Source of the DNA: a filamentous cyanobacterium Phorm 6
GTDB lineage: Bacteria > Cyanobacteriota > Cyanobacteriia > Cyanobacteriales > Microcoleaceae
NCBI GenBank assembly: GCA_003003725.1
Contig: PVWI01000001.1
Location: 50,002-114,001, forward strand
DNA length: 64,000 bases
Direction of reading: 5' to 3'
Made by a program: the position numbers and the translations under genes. Below, in pieces: positions 52,672 through 62,118 of this stretch (positions within the stretch are counted from its first letter, which is position 1; the number at the start of each line of letters is the position of its first letter). A model generated the notes under the pieces. It was not told the origin of the DNA and ran no database searches. It saw only the letters and a list, made by a program, of their open reading frames with translations.

Positions 52672-55600
52672 TTACCGAATCCCAGTGCAGGTAAAAGCAG
52701 CCCAGTAAAAAGGGTGAGAGAAAGGCTTTACTTTCTGACAAGATTCCTCTAAATTTTTCCGAGTATTATAAATTTGGTTGCCAATTTTAGCATACTTTTG
52801 GTATTCTTCATCCCATTGCTGATAGTCTGAGGAACCGGAGGAGCAAGCCTTTCGTTCTGCCTGGGATCTTTTGCGGAGCGCGTCGGTTTCTCTAAGTTTC
52901 TCTTTCAAAAGTTCTGTGAGCTGGGGTTTGTAACTAGCCTCTAAGGTATTGCCCGTAAGCTCTCGCAACTTAACTTGAGCTTGTCTCATAGCTTCTGGGC
53001 GATTCTTTCCCTGCTGCCACTCTTGATAGTAAAAGATCGAGAAAAGTGCTGTAGCTAAATCATCGACAGCCCAAAGCGTACTGATAACACTTCTGGCTCC
53101 CGCCGACAAAAAAGCCGTAGAAAAAGTGAGGATATCACCAGTAATTTCACTCACACCCAATCCAGTTTCGCAGCAGGAAAGAAATACGTCCGACAACTGA
53201 GGGAGACGCCATGCAGGAGTCATTAGCTGACCTAAAGTAATGCAGCCATCTCCTAAAATTAATGTCGATTCTAAGGGATTGTCAAAGCGCGACTGGGCGT
53301 GGTGGCTAGAGTGGAGGATTTGGACGGTTTGCGCTAGTTCTCGATAGTTACTAACCGTGGCTTGATCGCGACCTTTTAAGCGTCGATTGTCTGGGATGCT
53401 ATAAAGAACTGCGAGTTGCTCTCCTTCAAAGCTGGCGCAAGGCAAGTCGCCCGTCGCATCTTCAATTGTGCCCCATTTAAGGTTACTGCCCAATGAAGGG
53501 CGCTGCTGGCAGAATTCTAGGACTTGACAACTCGGTGCGTAACGAATCAGAAATTTGTCTCCTAAATATCGGTTGTCTCCAATGGGCAGTGCAGCGAAGG
53601 GGATTTGGTGAAGGGCAAAATGAGGAACTATAATCAGTTCAGAAATTCCTTCTAAATGCCACAAAATCAGGTCATTCAAATTTAACTGTTTTGCGATTTC
53701 AGCTAGTATCTCAACTAACTCTTCTTTCCAAGAATCTTTATCCTTAACATATTGTCCTAACCAATTTTGGAAAATCCATCCGTGCAAAGCCTCAAATCCT
53801 AAATCAGCGCAACTTTGCAGGGTAATCTCGTTTTGCCGCACGACGAAGATCAAGGTGTCGCTAACAGTGGTGTAAAAGCTAATAATTGCAGTGGTGGGTT
53901 TGTCGATAAGCTGCTGGATGGATGGGAATTTGAGAGGATTAACTCGAATTTGACCGGCAAGCACTGGATCTAAGCGGCGGAGTTGTTCCCAAATTAGGAG
54001 TTTTTCAGCTTCCAGAGAAGCTATTGTTTGATTGTAGGCTGCTAGTGCTGCGCGGCTGTTATCAAGTTTGCTGCTATCAAGTTTGCTGCTATCAAGTTTG
54101 CTGCTATCAAGTTTGCTGTTATCAACAAAGTCGTTGCTAGGTTGATTGCGCCCTCGTTCCCGATCTATTTGCTGCTGTAGCCGTTCAAAATCCTGTAAAT
54201 ACTGTTGAATTTCAGCAGGAATTTCTGCACTTGAATAGAGGTCATTGCTTGCCATTAAGTCTACGAGGCGTTTAGAGCGCGATCGCTCTACATATTCAAC
54301 AGCTTTATCTAACTGCTTGTTATTGATGTAAGCTTGCACGATGTTTGCGTAAATGTCGATCGCCTCCTCCAAAATTTCTTGGCGGCGAAATTCAGAAGTT
54401 GCCCAAGTACGGCTGGTTTCTACGGCTTCGATCGCATTACCGTATGCCTCAATGGCTAACTGCCAATCTTTAATTACAAATGCTATTTTTCCAAGGGTTT
54501 CTCCAGTTTTATGGCATTCAAAGGGGAAAGCAGTTGGCGTGAAGACTTCCATTGCCGATCGATAACAGGCGATCGCGTCTTCGAGTCGTGCGAGAAAGAG
54601 GTAGGACTTGCCTAGATTCATTTGAGCCATAGCCCACTCTCTAGGAAACTCATCCTGGTTAAAGATTTTTAAAGCAGCTTTATGGGCGGTAATAGCCATT
54701 TCTAAATTCTCATTTGGATCGCCCTTAAGTCGATCCACGTAAGCGTTGCCCAGATTCATTTTTACTCCAGCCCAATCTGCGGGAAACTCGTCTTGAGTGT
54801 AAACTTGCAATGCTTCTTTGTTAGCTGCGATCGCCTTCTCAACATTTTCTACCGGATCGCCATGCAGTCGGTGGCGGTAAGCAGAGGCAAGATTCATTTG
54901 AGTTTGCGCCCAAAGTTCCGGGGATTCTTCGCGGGTGCGGAATAACAGGGCATTTTCATAACAGGCGATCGCTTGTTCCAAGTTTTCCGCCTTGTCGCCG
55001 CAGATGCGATCGCAGTAAACGATGCCCAAATTGTTTTGCACTTCCGCCCATTCTTCAGGCATTGCTTCGCGGGTACGAACTTCCATTGCAGCTTCGCCAG
55101 CCGCGATCGCCAATTCTGCATTCTCTAACCGATCTCCCCGAATTCGGTTGTCATAGACAAGAGATAATGTATTTTGAATCGTTGCCCACTTTTTCGGAAA
55201 TGCTTCGCGGGTAAATACTTGTAGGGCATCTTGACAGTAAGCAATCGCTTGTTCTTGATTTTCGGCGCGATCGCCCTTAAAACGACGGTGGTAAGTGTTA
55301 CCGAGTAACATATAACAAAGTGCCCACTCTTCTGGAGTAGATTCGCGAGTTAAGGCTGTGGAAGCAATTTCGTAACCTGTAATCGCAATTTCTAAATTAT
55401 TAGCCTTATTCCCTTTTTTTAATTGGTGGATGTGCAAACTTAAAGCCAAAATACCAGAAGCAATTTCTTTTCTTTTTTCAGGGGGGACTTCAGATAGCAT
55501 AGCATCGGCTTCATCGGGCATCTCCTTAACAAAAATTTCGTCAAGTTGCTCTTGGTTAGCGTCAAGCAATATTTTCTGTACCCACTTGATAAAAAGTTCG

Positions 55601-57654
55601 TCTATGGGTTCTGGATCAGCTTTAAACGATAGAAGTTTTTGCGCTATTTTAACAAAATACTTCTCAAGTTGCTCTCGCTCATGTTCAAGTAAAGTATCAA
55701 CTCGAATTTTACCTTGATTTTCGGAAATAACTTCCAATAATTCCAATGGTAAATTAGGGCGGATTTTATGTTGAATAAAATTCCATTGTTCGGGGAAGTC
55801 TTCTTCGGTAAAAACAGTAGCAGCAACTTCGTAGCCTGTCTTAGCAATCTTCCGGTTGTTTTCTGCATTGCCTTCGGGAAAATCTTCAATCAGGCTGCTA
55901 AAGTTGAGAACTCTTGCCGCTAAATTGATTGCTTCCCCTGGCCCTAAGTGAGATATATCAAACTTTATTAGACTTAATCGTTCTACAAAACTGTTGTCCA
56001 GTTTATCTAGGTTTGCTTCGAGAAGCTGGTACAAAGCTTGCGAATTATTTTCGCTTTGGGCAACGGTGTCTAAAACTTTAATAAGAAACTGTGAAGTTGA
56101 AGTTGTTTGCTGGATCTGAACATTTTCTAGTAGGTATAAAATAACAGGATAACTTGAGCGTTCAGCATATTCTCTAGCTTTTTTTAGTTCTCCACAGTTC
56201 AGGCAAAGCCCTACTATTTGTGTGTAAGCAGAAATCTTTGCAGGAATTTCTTGATGTAAAGATTCAGAATCACCCCAACGGCTGAGCATCTCTACAGCTT
56301 CAATTACAATCTCAAAACCTTCAAAAGCTTCTGCCTTTTTGCCAGTAGCCAATGCTACCTTTCCCAACTCAAGTCCGGTTTCGATGCACTCTCTAGGGAA
56401 GGAAGCAGGTGTAAAGACTTTTAAGGCCACTTGAAAACAGGTTAAAGCATTAGCAAATTGTGCCAATTTGCGGTAAGCAAAACCCAAATCTAACTGGGTT
56501 TTAGCCCATCTTTCTGGATAGGTTTCGGGAGTATAAATTTGTAATGCGGCTTGGTAGGCTGCGATCGCCCGTTCCTGGTTCTGGATTTTGTCCCCTAAAA
56601 TCCTTTCGCTATAGGCAAGACCAAGGTGAAATTGGCTACTAGCCCAATCAGAATCAGTGCGAACTTTTAAGGCAACTTGATAACAAGCGATCGCTTGCTC
56701 GAAATTTTGTGCGCGAGATCCTTCAACTCGGCGAGTGTAAGCAAGTGCCAGGTTATTTTGCAGTGTTCCCCAAAGTTCAGGATCTCGATCGCGGCTAACC
56801 ACTTGCAGGGCTCCTTCAAAACAGGCGATCGCCTTTTCTAAATTCTCAGATTCATCTCCGACGATTCTGTCACTGTAAACAAGACCGAGATTATTTTGCA
56901 CCATCGCCCACTCTTGGGGAGAAGTATCGCGAGTGAAAATTTGCAAAGCATTGGTGCAAGCGGTTAGGGCTTTTTCAAGGTTTTCGGAGCGATCGCCCAA
57001 AATCCGATTGCGGTATGCTGGGGCTAAATCGCTTTGGATTTGCACCCACATTTGGGGTAAAATCTCACGAGTTAAAATCTTGGCAGAGCCTTCAAACCCT
57101 GCGATCGCAATTTCCAGGTTAATTGCCCTATTGCCCAGTGGAAACAGCCAGAGCATTTTGCAGAAAGATATCAGAAAAAGTGCGATCGGTTTTTTTAGTT
57201 TTTGCTGGGTTCTCAGGAGCGTACAATCTATCCAGAGGCGAAATTGCAGCAAAAAATATTCATTCAGTTTGTCTGAGTTAATTGCTAGTATCTGGTAAGC
57301 TGTTTGTTCGTCCCCTTTTAATAAAATTGCTCGCAATACTTCCCACAATAAAGCCGGAGCTTTAACAAAAGTGCCTGTTACTGGTGAGCCATCTGCTCCT
57401 ATGTAAGACCTGTATAAAAAATCAGCCAAATCGATTAACAAATTAGCACCAGAAATCTCCCTCTGTGCTACCAGAATTGTAGCTACCATTTCCATCATTT
57501 CCACCAAACCAACATCCACCAAGTCCGGGTGCTTCCTTAAAATCTTGAGTTCTCTGCCACTAGGACAGTTGAGGATCGCTTGAATCAGCTTGAAATAAGC
57601 TGTCTGGCGTTTTGTCGTTTGGGGAGCTTTCTTCGGGCCGAATCCTTTTGCCAT
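52672..57654 (-). CDS. Giant CHAT-TPR caspase-like protease (1660 aa)
   Basis: N-terminal module YFKLIQAILNCPSGRELKIL as in the other two. Two TPR blocks (about 180-430 and 735-1090) made of TREx(F/S)PExWAxxQNNLGxxY units are separated by a helical stretch (430-730) that partly repeats the N-terminal module (LDxxFVERLS). The CHAT domain (about 1350-1660) has His in HSSHHAQSRF near residue 1450 and Cys in LSCCETGLG near 1494, plus the lysine-rich insertion before the terminal PFYWAAFTCTG. It is closest to the 4944 protein (shared SRSKRLVDLMASNDLYS and the LxPxxIQQLIxKPTTAII motif). It lies 58 bp downstream of a DUF1822 gene and is presumably its partner. Confidence 0.92.
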   Translation of the reverse strand: MAKGFGPKKAPQTTKRQTAYFKLIQAILNCPSGRELKILRKHPDLVDVGLVEMMEMVATILVAQREISGANLLIDLADFLYRSYIGADGSPVTGTFVKAPALLWEVLRAILLKGDEQTAYQILAINSDKLNEYFLLQFRLWIDCTLLRTQQKLKKPIALFLISFCKMLWLFPLGNRAINLEIAIAGFEGSAKILTREILPQMWVQIQSDLAPAYRNRILGDRSENLEKALTACTNALQIFTRDTSPQEWAMVQNNLGLVYSDRIVGDESENLEKAIACFEGALQVVSRDRDPELWGTLQNNLALAYTRRVEGSRAQNFEQAIACYQVALKVRTDSDWASSQFHLGLAYSERILGDKIQNQERAIAAYQAALQIYTPETYPERWAKTQLDLGFAYRKLAQFANALTCFQVALKVFTPASFPRECIETGLELGKVALATGKKAEAFEGFEIVIEAVEMLSRWGDSESLHQEIPAKISAYTQIVGLCLNCGELKKAREYAERSSYPVILYLLENVQIQQTTSTSQFLIKVLDTVAQSENNSQALYQLLEANLDKLDNSFVERLSLIKFDISHLGPGEAINLAARVLNFSSLIEDFPEGNAENNRKIAKTGYEVAATVFTEEDFPEQWNFIQHKIRPNLPLELLEVISENQGKIRVDTLLEHEREQLEKYFVKIAQKLLSFKADPEPIDELFIKWVQKILLDANQEQLDEIFVKEMPDEADAMLSEVPPEKRKEIASGILALSLHIHQLKKGNKANNLEIAITGYEIASTALTRESTPEEWALCYMLLGNTYHRRFKGDRAENQEQAIAYCQDALQVFTREAFPKKWATIQNTLSLVYDNRIRGDRLENAELAIAAGEAAMEVRTREAMPEEWAEVQNNLGIVYCDRICGDKAENLEQAIACYENALLFRTREESPELWAQTQMNLASAYRHRLHGDPVENVEKAIAANKEALQVYTQDEFPADWAGVKMNLGNAYVDRLKGDPNENLEMAITAHKAALKIFNQDEFPREWAMAQMNLGKSYLFLARLEDAIACYRSAMEVFTPTAFPFECHKTGETLGKIAFVIKDWQLAIEAYGNAIEAVETSRTWATSEFRRQEILEEAIDIYANIVQAYINNKQLDKAVEYVERSRSKRLVDLMASNDLYSSAEIPAEIQQYLQDFERLQQQIDRERGRNQPSNDFVDNSKLDSSKLDSSKLDSSKLDNSRAALAAYNQTIASLEAEKLLIWEQLRRLDPVLAGQIRVNPLKFPSIQQLIDKPTTAIISFYTTVSDTLIFVVRQNEITLQSCADLGFEALHGWIFQNWLGQYVKDKDSWKEELVEILAEIAKQLNLNDLILWHLEGISELIIVPHFALHQIPFAALPIGDNRYLGDKFLIRYAPSCQVLEFCQQRPSLGSNLKWGTIEDATGDLPCASFEGEQLAVLYSIPDNRRLKGRDQATVSNYRELAQTVQILHSSHHAQSRFDNPLESTLILGDGCITLGQLMTPAWRLPQLSDVFLSCCETGLGVSEITGDILTFSTAFLSAGARSVISTLWAVDDLATALFSIFYYQEWQQGKNRPEAMRQAQVKLRELTGNTLEASYKPQLTELLKEKLRETDALRKRSQAERKACSSGSSDYQQWDEEYQKYAKIGNQIYNTRKNLEESCQKVKPFSHPFYWAAFTCTGIR
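54060..54124. repeat. 15-bp minisatellite inside the CHAT-TPR gene
   Basis: The unit TATCAAGTTTGCTGC is repeated four times, then once imperfectly, coding SSKLD repeats near residue 1190 in the linker before the CHAT domain. The 15-bp period keeps frame, so copy number can vary without breaking the gene. The 4944 paralogue has no such repeat. Confidence 0.88.
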
Positions 57655-57712
57655 ATTCTTTACAGGTTACGAAGGGGATACTACATATACACATCAGCTA
57701 TCCGTTCCAAAA

Positions 57713-58474
57713 TTACGCAGCATCCCTCCATATTTCTGCTAACTTCTCCAGCAGTGCTTCGGCTAAATCTTGTATATCGGTGTCGCCGCTATCTGCACTT
57801 TCACGAGTAAATTCCCCTCCTGCGGTACTCCCAGCTAACATCTCTCCCCCTGCGTACCGCCACTCGTACTCTTCGCAAGTTCGATAAATACGCTCTAATT
57901 GGGCAACAATATTGCTCTGCGATTGAGTTTGGATCGTGGAGCGTACCTGTATCGCCACTGGATCGTCAGTTTCTAAGAAGGCGATCGCTTCTTCTAAACG
58001 AGTAATCTGTTCAATTAAAGTGTCGATCGGCATCAGTTCTGCTACTGCTATTTGTTGCGGTGGATTTGAGCTATCTAAGCTGGGAGCAAATCCCAATAGT
58101 TGCACGGAGTCAAGGCGATCGCTAAACTGTACCCCCACATATCCAATCCGATTTTCTATTACTTCTTCGGGCAGGAAAATGGTTGTTTCACCAGGTAAAA
58201 CTGGGCGGCATTCTAAGGAGCCAATGCCAGTAATTACCAAGTCAGCGACATTAGCTAGCGCCGTTTTTGCTGAATTGAAGCTATCGGAAGAATTAAAATC
58301 TGTTTCAATTTGCAGCCATTTTAAATAACTGTGAACTGCGTAAACTGCCAGTGCATTCAAGTAAACTCGTTTTCCTTTTTGAACTGTACTTTGAACGGAT
58401 GCCAACTGTCGCGCCATTTCGTGAGCTTTTAACTCTATTGGTACTGTTAACAGAGGTAGTTCTGCGATATTCAT
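57713..58474 (-). CDS. DUF1822 family protein
   Basis: 253 residues, soluble and acidic. Signatures shared with the protein at 1-855: KGKRVYLNALAVYAVHSYL, GIGSLECRPVLPGE, ENRIGYVGVQF, ERIYRTCEEYEWRYAGGE and DLAEALLEKLAEIWRD. Its ATG overlaps the stop of the sigma-like gene (ATGA), so the two are translationally coupled, and the CHAT-TPR gene follows 58 bp later. Function of DUF1822 is unknown; the stable linkage suggests an adaptor between a regulator and a CHAT protease. Confidence 0.88.
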   Translation of the reverse strand: MNIAELPLLTVPIELKAHEMARQLASVQSTVQKGKRVYLNALAVYAVHSYLKWLQIETDFNSSDSFNSAKTALANVADLVITGIGSLECRPVLPGETTIFLPEEVIENRIGYVGVQFSDRLDSVQLLGFAPSLDSSNPPQQIAVAELMPIDTLIEQITRLEEAIAFLETDDPVAIQVRSTIQTQSQSNIVAQLERIYRTCEEYEWRYAGGEMLAGSTAGGEFTRESADSGDTDIQDLAEALLEKLAEIWRDAA

Positions 58475-59166
58475 GGTTGTGGTTCCTGTTTATATCCTAG
58501 AGTGCGGGCTATTTCTTGCAACGATGGTTCGCATTTTCTCTTCCAGTGAGAATTCAGGGTTGTGTACTTAACGTTTAACTCTTCTGCTAAGTCTTGAAAC
58601 TTGTCAGGAGGGTCTTTTAACACTCTTCTTTTGCTGAGAAATTGGCAGTTGCACTCCGGGTAAGAGCGAGGGTAGCTATTTTTTAGCTTGCCTTCTGGAT
58701 CTTGCTCTATGTAAAGTTCTAGTTGGAGACCAATTCGCTGAGTGGTTTCTTTCTGAGCACTTTCAATCATGCCATCCAACCCGCTGAGCGTAAAATCGGG
58801 TAATAGTTCGAGCCGAGTTGTTTTCCCAATATCTGCTGCGATCGGTGCATCTAAACTAATTGGAGCATCTTTGTCAGGAGAAGACAAATCTTTAATTCGC
58901 CAACCCAGGTAGACGTTGATCCAGTTAAGCAAACTTTTTGAAACAGAAGATTGGCGCGGCTCAAATTTAGCAATCTCGCGACTAACCCATTCAAAAGTAC
59001 GATTGAGGGCTTCAGGATAATCTGGATGAGATGACTTTTTGAGTCCTGGTAGTTGTTGAATTTGCAATAACAGCTTGTTCATGGCTGTTCGCCATTTTTT
59101 GCTTGGGGCTGGGTGTTGGCGCACCTCTGAAATTAGAGCGCTTAACCGTCGATCTAGGTCATCCAT
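58471..59166 (-). CDS. Small sigma-70-like (HTH) protein of the CHAT cassette
   Basis: 231 residues. The region SLLNWINVYLGWRIKDL (around 80-97) resembles sigma region 2; the C-terminus FQDLAEELNVKYTTLNSHWKRKCEPSLQEIARTLGY looks like a region-4 HTH. It is about half the length of the paralogue at 873-2144 but shares the N-terminal DxLDRxLxxLxxxV pattern. It heads a three-gene minus-strand unit with DUF1822 and CHAT-TPR. Sigma function is inferred; it may instead be a DNA-binding adaptor. Confidence 0.62.
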   Translation of the reverse strand: MDDLDRRLSALISEVRQHPAPSKKWRTAMNKLLLQIQQLPGLKKSSHPDYPEALNRTFEWVSREIAKFEPRQSSVSKSLLNWINVYLGWRIKDLSSPDKDAPISLDAPIAADIGKTTRLELLPDFTLSGLDGMIESAQKETTQRIGLQLELYIEQDPEGKLKNSYPRSYPECNCQFLSKRRVLKDPPDKFQDLAEELNVKYTTLNSHWKRKCEPSLQEIARTLGYKQEPQP

Positions 59167-59232
59167 GCGACTTTTTTGAGGAGCAAGTTAGTTTGTCTAT
59201 TAGCTATGAAAATTCGCGATCGTGCGAAAATC

Positions 59233-59496
59233 CTAAGCTATTTTTTCATGTGGTTGAGCTCTTTGTGTGCGTAAATTCTTGCCGGGAGGAGGGAAGAGGC
59301 TATTTCCACGCGAATTATTGCAACTGAAGCAGGCTAAACGCAGGTTATAGAGCGCGTTAGACCCGCCTAAGCTTTTCGGGAGTAAGTGTTCGATAGTTCT
59401 TTCTGATTTCTGCATCGACTTGTTGCACCAGTGGCATTGATTTCCGTACAGTTCCAGAAGTTGGCGTCTCTTGTTGCGTCTTGAAGCTGGGGACAT
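59233..59496 (-). CDS. Small HNH endonuclease
   Basis: 87 residues with a compact HNH domain: CHWC zinc knuckle, RTIEHLLPKSLGGSNALYNL carrying the catalytic H and N positions, then CFSCNNSRGN. ATG at 59494-59496 gives MSPASRRNKRRQLLELYGN, the typical start. Stand-alone HNH proteins of this size nick or cut DNA and are common near mobile DNA. It lies upstream of the sigma-like gene on the same strand, 66 bp away; a link is possible but not shown. The 59497-59648 gap holds nothing recognised. Confidence 0.87.
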   Translation of the reverse strand: MSPASRRNKRRQLLELYGNQCHWCNKSMQKSERTIEHLLPKSLGGSNALYNLRLACFSCNNSRGNSLFPPPGKNLRTQRAQPHEKIA

Positions 59497-59648
59497 AAAG
59501 CTTTGGGAGCCTCACGGCTGTTACGTGTTCATTTACGTATCAGCTCCCTGCTAAAAATTTACGCAGCCATAATTTAAAGTCTACTGCTGCCTTTCATCCC
59601 TGGACTTTAGTCGAGCGGGTTTTCAGGCTAGTTTTTGATGATTTTTCT

Positions 59649-60893
59649 TTATTTGAGTTGGTACTCAGAAGACTTCAAAGCCCAAGCCAAAAAGCGTTCT
59701 GTGTAATACAAAGCCAGTTGATTGCTCACACCATTAAAAACCGCATCAAAAGCGTGTTCAGCCCAAGGAATTTCGAGCATTACCGCACGGTTTCCAGTGG
59801 CTCGTAATTGTTCGTAGAGAGAGCGTCCAAACTTGGCTTCAACTATATGGTCGCGACCTGCATAAACCAGTAGAGAAGGGGGAAGGTTGGGTTTAACATA
59901 ATTGATGGGAGAAGCTTGACGGTAAAGCTCTCCTAATTGGTCGGGGGTTCCTCCCAGAAAGTCACGCAGAATGGCTCGGACGTTTAGGGGGTCGGGAAAA
60001 GGTGGATCGTAATATCCCCGGAGCAGGTTATTAGGCCCGTAGTAATTCACTACTGCCCGAACTGGAACTGTAGTTGAACGATAAGCATAAAGCGATGCTA
60101 AATGGGCACCGGCTGACCTTCCCATCAGAGCAATTCTGTCAATATCAATTTCCCACTCATCGGCATGGGTTTTGATATACGACAGAGCGGCTTCTACGTC
60201 CTCCAACTGAGCTGGAAACCGATACAGGGGAGCATGGCGGTAATCAATTGCTACTACGCAATAGCCCCTCGCAGCCATGTAGCGGCTAAATTCCTGATTG
60301 CTATTTGGAGTGCCTCTTTGCCAAGCTCCTCCGTAGAGGATGACGATCGCCGGATATCTACCAATTTGCATCGGCCGGTAAACATTTAGTTGCAGTTTCA
60401 CTCCATCCGGGTTGGCAAATACAACGCCTTCAGAAATGCGAACTTCCCGCAGGGGAATTCCTCGGAAGGCATCTGCTAGGATAAACGGTTGAGGGCGTAG
60501 TTGTGCCTGTTCAATTTGAGGAACGGCTGCTAAATAGTTTGTCCCCAAAACTGCTTGGACTTCGGCCGCGATCCGTGCATTGGCTGCTGGGAACTGTAGC
60601 AGGGGGATTAGGCTGAGGATCAGGGCAAGCAGGCTACAGACCAGGGATGTGTTGTAGAGCCAGCCTTGTTGTCGTCTGAAGAGGGTTAGCAAAAGGGCGA
60701 TCGCATTAATACCCACAAGCCAAGGGCTAATTTCTGGGGCTCCCACTGCCAAAGGAAACAGGGACAGTGTGGGCGCTGGTACGATGACCCAGAGGCTGAG
60801 AAATAATCCAACTGCACTCATAAAAGAAGGGAACAGCGAGACTAGAAACGATACCAATGAGACTAGCTTTTTGCCGTTATTTTTAGGTCGCAC
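59649..60893 (-). CDS. Membrane-anchored alpha/beta hydrolase (esterase/lipase type)
   Basis: 414 residues. Three membrane segments occupy about residues 12-100 (LVSFLVSLFPSFMSAVGLFLSLWVIVP, WLVGINAIALLLTLF, TSLVCSLLALILSLIPLLQF). The rest is an alpha/beta hydrolase of the BD-FAE/HSL-like group: VILYGGAWQRG replaces the HGGG oxyanion motif, GRSAGAH holds the nucleophile Ser, YAGRDHIVE the Asp and WAEHAFDAV the His. The triad is complete. Substrate unknown; a short-chain ester or lipid at the membrane is plausible. It looks like a housekeeping or accessory gene with its own transcript. Confidence 0.9.
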   Translation of the reverse strand: MRPKNNGKKLVSLVSFLVSLFPSFMSAVGLFLSLWVIVPAPTLSLFPLAVGAPEISPWLVGINAIALLLTLFRRQQGWLYNTSLVCSLLALILSLIPLLQFPAANARIAAEVQAVLGTNYLAAVPQIEQAQLRPQPFILADAFRGIPLREVRISEGVVFANPDGVKLQLNVYRPMQIGRYPAIVILYGGAWQRGTPNSNQEFSRYMAARGYCVVAIDYRHAPLYRFPAQLEDVEAALSYIKTHADEWEIDIDRIALMGRSAGAHLASLYAYRSTTVPVRAVVNYYGPNNLLRGYYDPPFPDPLNVRAILRDFLGGTPDQLGELYRQASPINYVKPNLPPSLLVYAGRDHIVEAKFGRSLYEQLRATGNRAVMLEIPWAEHAFDAVFNGVSNQLALYYTERFLAWALKSSEYQLK

Positions 60894-60954
60894 AGATTTT
60901 TTCCCAAAGCCAGATTTTTAATTATTACGCCGTAAGTCCCCACTAGAGTACACT

Positions 60955-61710
60955 TTAAACCCAAGAGCTGCTGAGGGGCTGATATTCATAACTTGAAAAG
61001 GGGCGAAAGTCATTATAGCATTGAGCAGTTATATTACACAGCAGGCGAAACTGGAGTGGTGTCGGCGGTAGATTGACTTGCTCTACGCGCACCTCTACTA
61101 AACTGGGATTCCTCAATAGAACTTCAAAAATCTCACTATTCAAATATCGCGGACAATACCCGACAATATGGTGGTCTTCTGTATTTAAAGTCAATGCTTT
61201 AGAATCATAATGATTTTGAAATTCGTGAGCTAACCACAAATTTTCTCCTGTCTCTAAGCGGTTAATTCGCTCAATTGTACAGGGTGGCAAATACCGCAGT
61301 CCCTGCAAGAAAAAGTGAAGGCGATACCGCCCTTCTGAATCTGGTTCAGGAATGAGAAAAACAGTTAGAGTATCTGTTTCTCGCCGCCCACCGCTGCGGG
61401 CTAGCATGGCAATTGGATCGGTTTCATCTTGAGGAAGATTTAGCCAGTGAATAAAACTTGGGTAATCGGGGCGATTTTTCGGCATCAGCCGATTAACAAA
61501 TACGGAAAATAAGTAGGTTGATGTATATACTTCACCTAAGCGCGGAAACGAGGGCAAGGGTTCAAAACCGCACTTCTGTTGAGCTTCTAAAACGCCTTGC
61601 GTGTAGGTAAATTGGTAGTTGGTTCCGTCAAATGTTAGCCTGCCAATGGGAAACCAGGAACGGCTGTTTGGATCTTGCCAAGCCAAAAAAAGCGTTGAGT
61701 GTGTTTTCAC
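60955..61710 (-). CDS. HIRAN-domain protein
   Basis: 251 residues, soluble. The N-terminal 110 residues (LFLAWQDPNSRSWFPIGRLTFDG...YLFSVFVNRLMP) resemble the N-terminal domain of HipA-like proteins. Residues 145-240 match a HIRAN domain (PPCTIERINRLETGENLWLAHEFQNHYDSKALTLN...VGYCPRYL), which binds DNA ends in other proteins. Its start overlaps the upstream stop by four bases (ATGA), so it is coupled to the HipA-like fragment. The cellular role is unknown. Confidence 0.72.
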   Translation of the reverse strand: MKTHSTLFLAWQDPNSRSWFPIGRLTFDGTNYQFTYTQGVLEAQQKCGFEPLPSFPRLGEVYTSTYLFSVFVNRLMPKNRPDYPSFIHWLNLPQDETDPIAMLARSGGRRETDTLTVFLIPEPDSEGRYRLHFFLQGLRYLPPCTIERINRLETGENLWLAHEFQNHYDSKALTLNTEDHHIVGYCPRYLNSEIFEVLLRNPSLVEVRVEQVNLPPTPLQFRLLCNITAQCYNDFRPFSSYEYQPLSSSWV

Positions 61711-62033
61711 GGTAGCGTTTTCCTCAAGTTAAGCAGTCTGTGTTGATTGAATTCAAGAATTTTTTGGGCAAACTCGGCTGCAATCGGTGAGATACGAGTG
61801 TTAGGAATTCGATGAAAAATATCCACTATACTCGCCTTTGAGATACTTTGAAGTCGCTCAAGCCATATATGCGCTGCATTCGGAAATCGACGTGCAGCGC
61901 AGTCAAATACATCAATTGTTTTGAGAGGCTTTTTATCATCAACGCTGCCATAAAACGCCGTACCCGCAAGGCACAGTGTAGGTAGTTCATGTAGCTTTAC
62001 TTTAAAATCAGCTTCAATTTTCCAATCCCTCAC
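61707..62033 (-). CDS. HipA-like kinase C-terminal fragment
   Basis: 108 residues, starting with a GTG at 62031-62033 inside the 3' tail of parB. The sequence (DVFDCAARRFPNAAHIWLERLQS...IVDIFHRIPNTRISPIAAEFAQKILEFNQHRLLNL) looks like the C-terminal third of HipA-like kinases; the ATP-binding and catalytic parts are absent. It is followed by the HIRAN gene with an ATGA overlap. It may be a decayed toxin or a small stand-alone protein; the former fits the other decay here. Confidence 0.45.
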   Translation of the reverse strand: MRDWKIEADFKVKLHELPTLCLAGTAFYGSVDDKKPLKTIDVFDCAARRFPNAAHIWLERLQSISKASIVDIFHRIPNTRISPIAAEFAQKILEFNQHRLLNLRKTLP

Positions 62034-62118
62034 CCACCAATGCTTCCAGTTCAGCTAACAGCTTCTCTAGTTTTTTTTGCTTTTTGGGATGATCCCAAAC
62101 CTTAGACTTTTTAACTCG

